Source: Chloroflexi bacterium RIFCSPLOWO2_02_FULL_71_16 (lineage in GTDB: Bacteria; Chloroflexota; Limnocylindria; P2-11E). From it: 6,341 nt of DNA. Every line of letters begins with the position of its first letter. The stretch's first letter is position 1. Positions 4,395 through 6,341 of the stretch are shown one piece after another. Both the position numbers and the translations under genes were made by a program. Where the stretch lies: positions 4,166 to 10,506 of the forward strand of contig MGON01000034.1 of assembly GCA_001795345.1 (NCBI GenBank), read 5' to 3'. The notes beneath the pieces are model-generated. The model ran no database searches. It was not told where the DNA came from and saw only the letters and a program-made list of their open reading frames with translations.

Positions 4395-5197
4395 CGAACT
4401 ACCGGGGGGCTCCGCCCCCCGAGGACCCCCCACACCGCCGCTCTCGCCTCGTGATCGGTAACTGGAAGATGAATCCGGCGCAGCTGCCGGAGGCGACCGC
4501 GCTCGCCCGCGCGGCCACAGGGCTCGGCAGCGCGGCCGTGACGGTGGGCGTCGCGCCGCCGGCCGCGTGGCTCATCCCGGTGGCCGACTCTCTGCGCGGC
4601 TCGGACGTGCTCCTCTTCGGGCAGGACGTGCACTGGGAGGAGAAGGGCGCGTTCACCGGGCAGGTCTCGGCGCCGATGCTCGTGGGGGTCGCGAACGGCA
4701 CCATCGTCGGCCACTCCGAGGTCCGCCGGGACCAGGGCGACGACGACGCGCGCGTGGCGCGCAAGGCCGCCGCGGCGCTGCGGAGCGGCCTGCGCGTCGT
4801 GTACTGCCTGGGCGAGTCCCTCGAGGAGCGTCAGCGCGGCGAGACGGATGCCGTCATCGCCCGCCAGGTCCGCGAGGGTCTCGGCGCGATCGAGAAGGAC
4901 CTCCTCTCCGCGCTCGACGGCACGTGGCGGCTGGCCGTGGCGTACGAGCCGATCTGGGCGATCGGCAGCGGTGTGCCGGCCAGCGGCGCGCAGGTGAGCG
5001 AGGCGATCGCCACGCTCCGCGCGGAGCTGGGGCGGGTCGGCGTCGACGGCGAGGCCGTGAGCGTGCTCTATGGCGGCAGCGTCTCCGCGTCCAGCGTGGC
5101 GGAGTTCGCGGGCGCCGACGGCGTCGACGGTGCGCTCGTCGGCGGAGCCTCGCTCAAGGCGGACGAGTTCGCGGCCATCGTTCGCGCGTTCCGGTGA
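4391..5197 (+). CDS. tpiA: Triosephosphate isomerase with unusual N-terminal extension
   Basis: The enzyme interconverts dihydroxyacetone phosphate and glyceraldehyde-3-phosphate in cytoplasmic glycolysis. The frame has 268 residues against the usual 250 or so. Catalytic residues are present: Lys26 in GNWKMN, His108 in VGHSEVR and Glu186 in AYEPIWAIG. The phosphate-binding YGGSV and terminal ALVGGASLK are intact. Two things are odd. Residues 1-18 (rich in Pro and Arg) precede the usual beta-1 start and are encoded by a GC hairpin at 4403-4421. The catalytic loop hinge reads AIGSGVPAS where most TPIs have AIGTGKTA. ATG 4391 overlaps the rapZ stop; GTG 4451, giving MIGNWKMN, is an alternative start but would remove a few normal residues and has no ribosome binding site. 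The stop overlaps the gpmI start (GTGA). In relatives gap and pgk usually precede tpiA; here they are missing. Confidence 0.95.
   Translation: MTNYRGAPPPEDPPHRRSRLVIGNWKMNPAQLPEATALARAATGLGSAAVTVGVAPPAAWLIPVADSLRGSDVLLFGQDVHWEEKGAFTGQVSAPMLVGVANGTIVGHSEVRRDQGDDDARVARKAAAALRSGLRVVYCLGESLEERQRGETDAVIARQVREGLGAIEKDLLSALDGTWRLAVAYEPIWAIGSGVPASGAQVSEAIATLRAELGRVGVDGEAVSVLYGGSVSASSVAEFAGADGVDGALVGGASLKADEFAAIVRAFR
4403..4421 (+). repeat. GC hairpin inside the 5' end of tpiA
   Basis: CGGGGGGC (4403-4410) and GCCCCCCG (4414-4421) are perfect reverse complements around TCC, giving an eight-pair, all-GC stem. A further C6 run at 4426-4431 could pair with the same G run. The hairpin begins ten bases after the tpiA ATG and encodes the non-homologous RGAPPPEDPP segment. 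G-run/C-run hairpins of this kind are commonly seen between genes in high-GC genomes; inside a conserved gene it looks like an insertion or a rearrangement scar. In mRNA it could hinder tpiA initiation. Confidence 0.75.
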
Positions 5198-6341
5198 GGT
5201 ATCGCCCCGTGGTCCTCTGCGTACTGGACGGATGGGGGATCGCCCCGCCCGGTCCGGCGAACGCCGCCTTGCTGGCGCGGACCCCTCGCATAGGCGGGCT
5301 TCTCGAGCGCTATCCGCACGCGCGCCTCGAGGCGAGCGGAAGGGCCGTCGGCCTACCCGACGGTGTCATGGGGAACAGCGAGGTCGGCCACCTGACGATG
5401 GGCGCGGGCTACATTCAGTACCAGGAGCTCGTGCGCATCACCGACGCGGTCGAGGACGGGAGCTTCTTCACGAACCCGGCCCTGGTCGGGGCCTGCCGCG
5501 CCGCTCGCACGGGCACGCTCCACCTGCTCGGCATGCTCTCCACCGGTGGCGTGCACGCCGACCTGCGGCACCTGAACGCGCTCGCGGATCTCGCGAGCCG
5601 CGAGGGCGTCGAACGGGTCGCCTATCACTGCTTCCTGGACGGGCGCGACATGCCGCCGCGCAGCGCGCTCGAGCTGATCCCGAACGTCCGTGCGCCGATC
5701 GCGACCGTGCATGGACGGTATTGGGCGATGGACCGCGACCGCCGCTGGGAGCGCACCGAGCGCTCCTGGAAAGCCATCGTCGATGCCGAAGGCCCGCGCG
5801 CCGCCAGCGCGGAGGAGGCGGTCCGGCGCTGCTACGAGCGGGACGAATGCCGGGACGAGCTCATGGAGCCGGTCGTCGTGGGCGACGGCGCGCGCGTCGA
5901 GGACGGCGACACGGTGTTGTTCTTCAACTTCCGCCCGGACCGGGCCCGCCAGCTCACGACGGCCTTCATGGCGGAGGGCTTCGACGGCTTCGCTCCGCGC
6001 CGACGTCCGAAGGTGACCTTCGTGACCATGACCGACTTCAAGCTCGGCCTCGCGAACGTCGCGGTCGCGTTCCCGTCGCAGCCGCTGGTCCCGCTCGGCG
6101 CCGTGCTCGCCGACCGAGGCCTGCGGCAGCTGCACGCCGCGGAGACCGAGAAGTACGCGCACGTCACCTACTTCTTCAACGGCGGCCGCGAGGAGCCCTT
6201 CCCGGGCGAGGACCGGATCCTCGTCCCGTCCTCCAAGGTCGCGACCTACGACCTGCACCCGGAGATGAGTGCGCCGGAGGTGGCGCGCTCCGTCTCCGAG
6301 GCGATACGCCGTGGCACCTACGACTTCGTGATCGTGAACTT
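5194..6341 (+). CDS. gpmI: 2,3-bisphosphoglycerate-independent phosphoglycerate mutase (3' end outside window)
   Basis: The enzyme interconverts 3- and 2-phosphoglycerate in glycolysis using two Mn ions and a phosphoserine intermediate. GTG 5194 overlaps the tpiA stop (GTGA) and places the N-terminus exactly as in the family: metal ligand Asp12 in LDGWG and catalytic Ser62 in MGNSEVGH match the numbering of the Geobacillus enzyme. Further motifs are GGVHAD (His121), FLDGRDMPPRSA, GRYWAMDRDRRWER, FFNFRPDRARQLT and ETEKYAHVTYFFNGG with the active-site Lys. About 382 codons are visible of roughly 510. The remaining metal ligands (two Asp and two or three His in the C-terminal phosphatase domain) lie beyond the right edge. 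The segment between PPRSA and the GRYWAMDRD motif is about ten residues shorter than I expect. There is no strong ribosome binding site, so coupling to tpiA is likely. Confidence 0.95.
   Translation, partial: MRYRPVVLCVLDGWGIAPPGPANAALLARTPRIGGLLERYPHARLEASGRAVGLPDGVMGNSEVGHLTMGAGYIQYQELVRITDAVEDGSFFTNPALVGACRAARTGTLHLLGMLSTGGVHADLRHLNALADLASREGVERVAYHCFLDGRDMPPRSALELIPNVRAPIATVHGRYWAMDRDRRWERTERSWKAIVDAEGPRAASAEEAVRRCYERDECRDELMEPVVVGDGARVEDGDTVLFFNFRPDRARQLTTAFMAEGFDGFAPRRRPKVTFVTMTDFKLGLANVAVAFPSQPLVPLGAVLADRGLRQLHAAETEKYAHVTYFFNGGREEPFPGEDRILVPSSKVATYDLHPEMSAPEVARSVSEAIRRGTYDFVIVN

Noticed and set aside
2811..4433. 540-residue open frame on the minus strand opposite the YvlD-like gene and rapZ
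   Set aside because: It is antisense to two clearly conserved genes, has low-complexity Arg/Asp/Glu-rich composition and shows no recognisable motif. Long antisense frames are expected in high-GC coding DNA.
5353..6258. 301-residue minus-strand open frame opposite gpmI
   Set aside because: It mirrors the conserved gpmI coding sequence, has shadow-type composition and shows no domain.

Overview
The window is uniformly high-GC. It is almost solid coding on the + strand: eight reading frames that read as real genes, with partial genes at both edges. Gene content and order (uvrC followed by rapZ, with glycolytic genes downstream), many ATGA/GTGA four-base start-stop overlaps, and two genes with a TANNNT hexamer 7-8 nt before an ATG and no Shine-Dalgarno (leaderless style) point to a high-GC Actinomycetota-like organism. 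Thermoleophilia or a related deep lineage is my best guess. That placement is inference, and another high-GC phylum is possible.

Layout. (1) 1-743: 3' end of uvrC, carrying the RNase H-like endonuclease domain and the C-terminal helix-hairpin-helix. (2) 829-2851: three tightly coupled genes encoding a DUF2089 zinc-ribbon/HTH protein, a DUF4097 beta-solenoid protein with a long charged N-terminal helix, and a small SHOCT-like protein. (3) 2848-3114: the first 88 codons of an ABC-transporter ATPase, broken off just after the Walker A motif. (4) 3126-3500: a four-helix membrane protein of the phage_holin_4_2 / YvlD family. (5) 3528-4394: rapZ. (6) 4391-5197: tpiA, with an odd N-terminus encoded partly by a GC hairpin. 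(7) 5194-6341: gpmI (phosphoglycerate mutase), cut by the window edge.

How the genes fit together. Block 2 plus the YvlD-like gene resembles the Bacillus yvlABCD operon and the LiaX-type DUF4097 envelope-stress modules. Here it sits between uvrC and rapZ, which are commonly near neighbours in Actinomycetota. The same ~25-residue SHOCT-like helical motif occurs in all three soluble proteins of the block, which suggests a shared interaction module. rapZ, tpiA and gpmI form a translationally coupled run joining amino-sugar control to lower glycolysis.

Most unusual points. Two gene-order breaks each coincide with a short perfect GC palindrome: the ABC ATPase truncation at about 3077-3090, and the direct rapZ-tpiA junction at about 4391-4421. 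At the second, the yvcK, whiA, gap and pgk genes expected from related genomes are absent. These may be real palindrome-associated deletions or assembly collapses, and long reads would decide. No RNA genes, CRISPR arrays, insertion sequences or minus-strand genes are supported.
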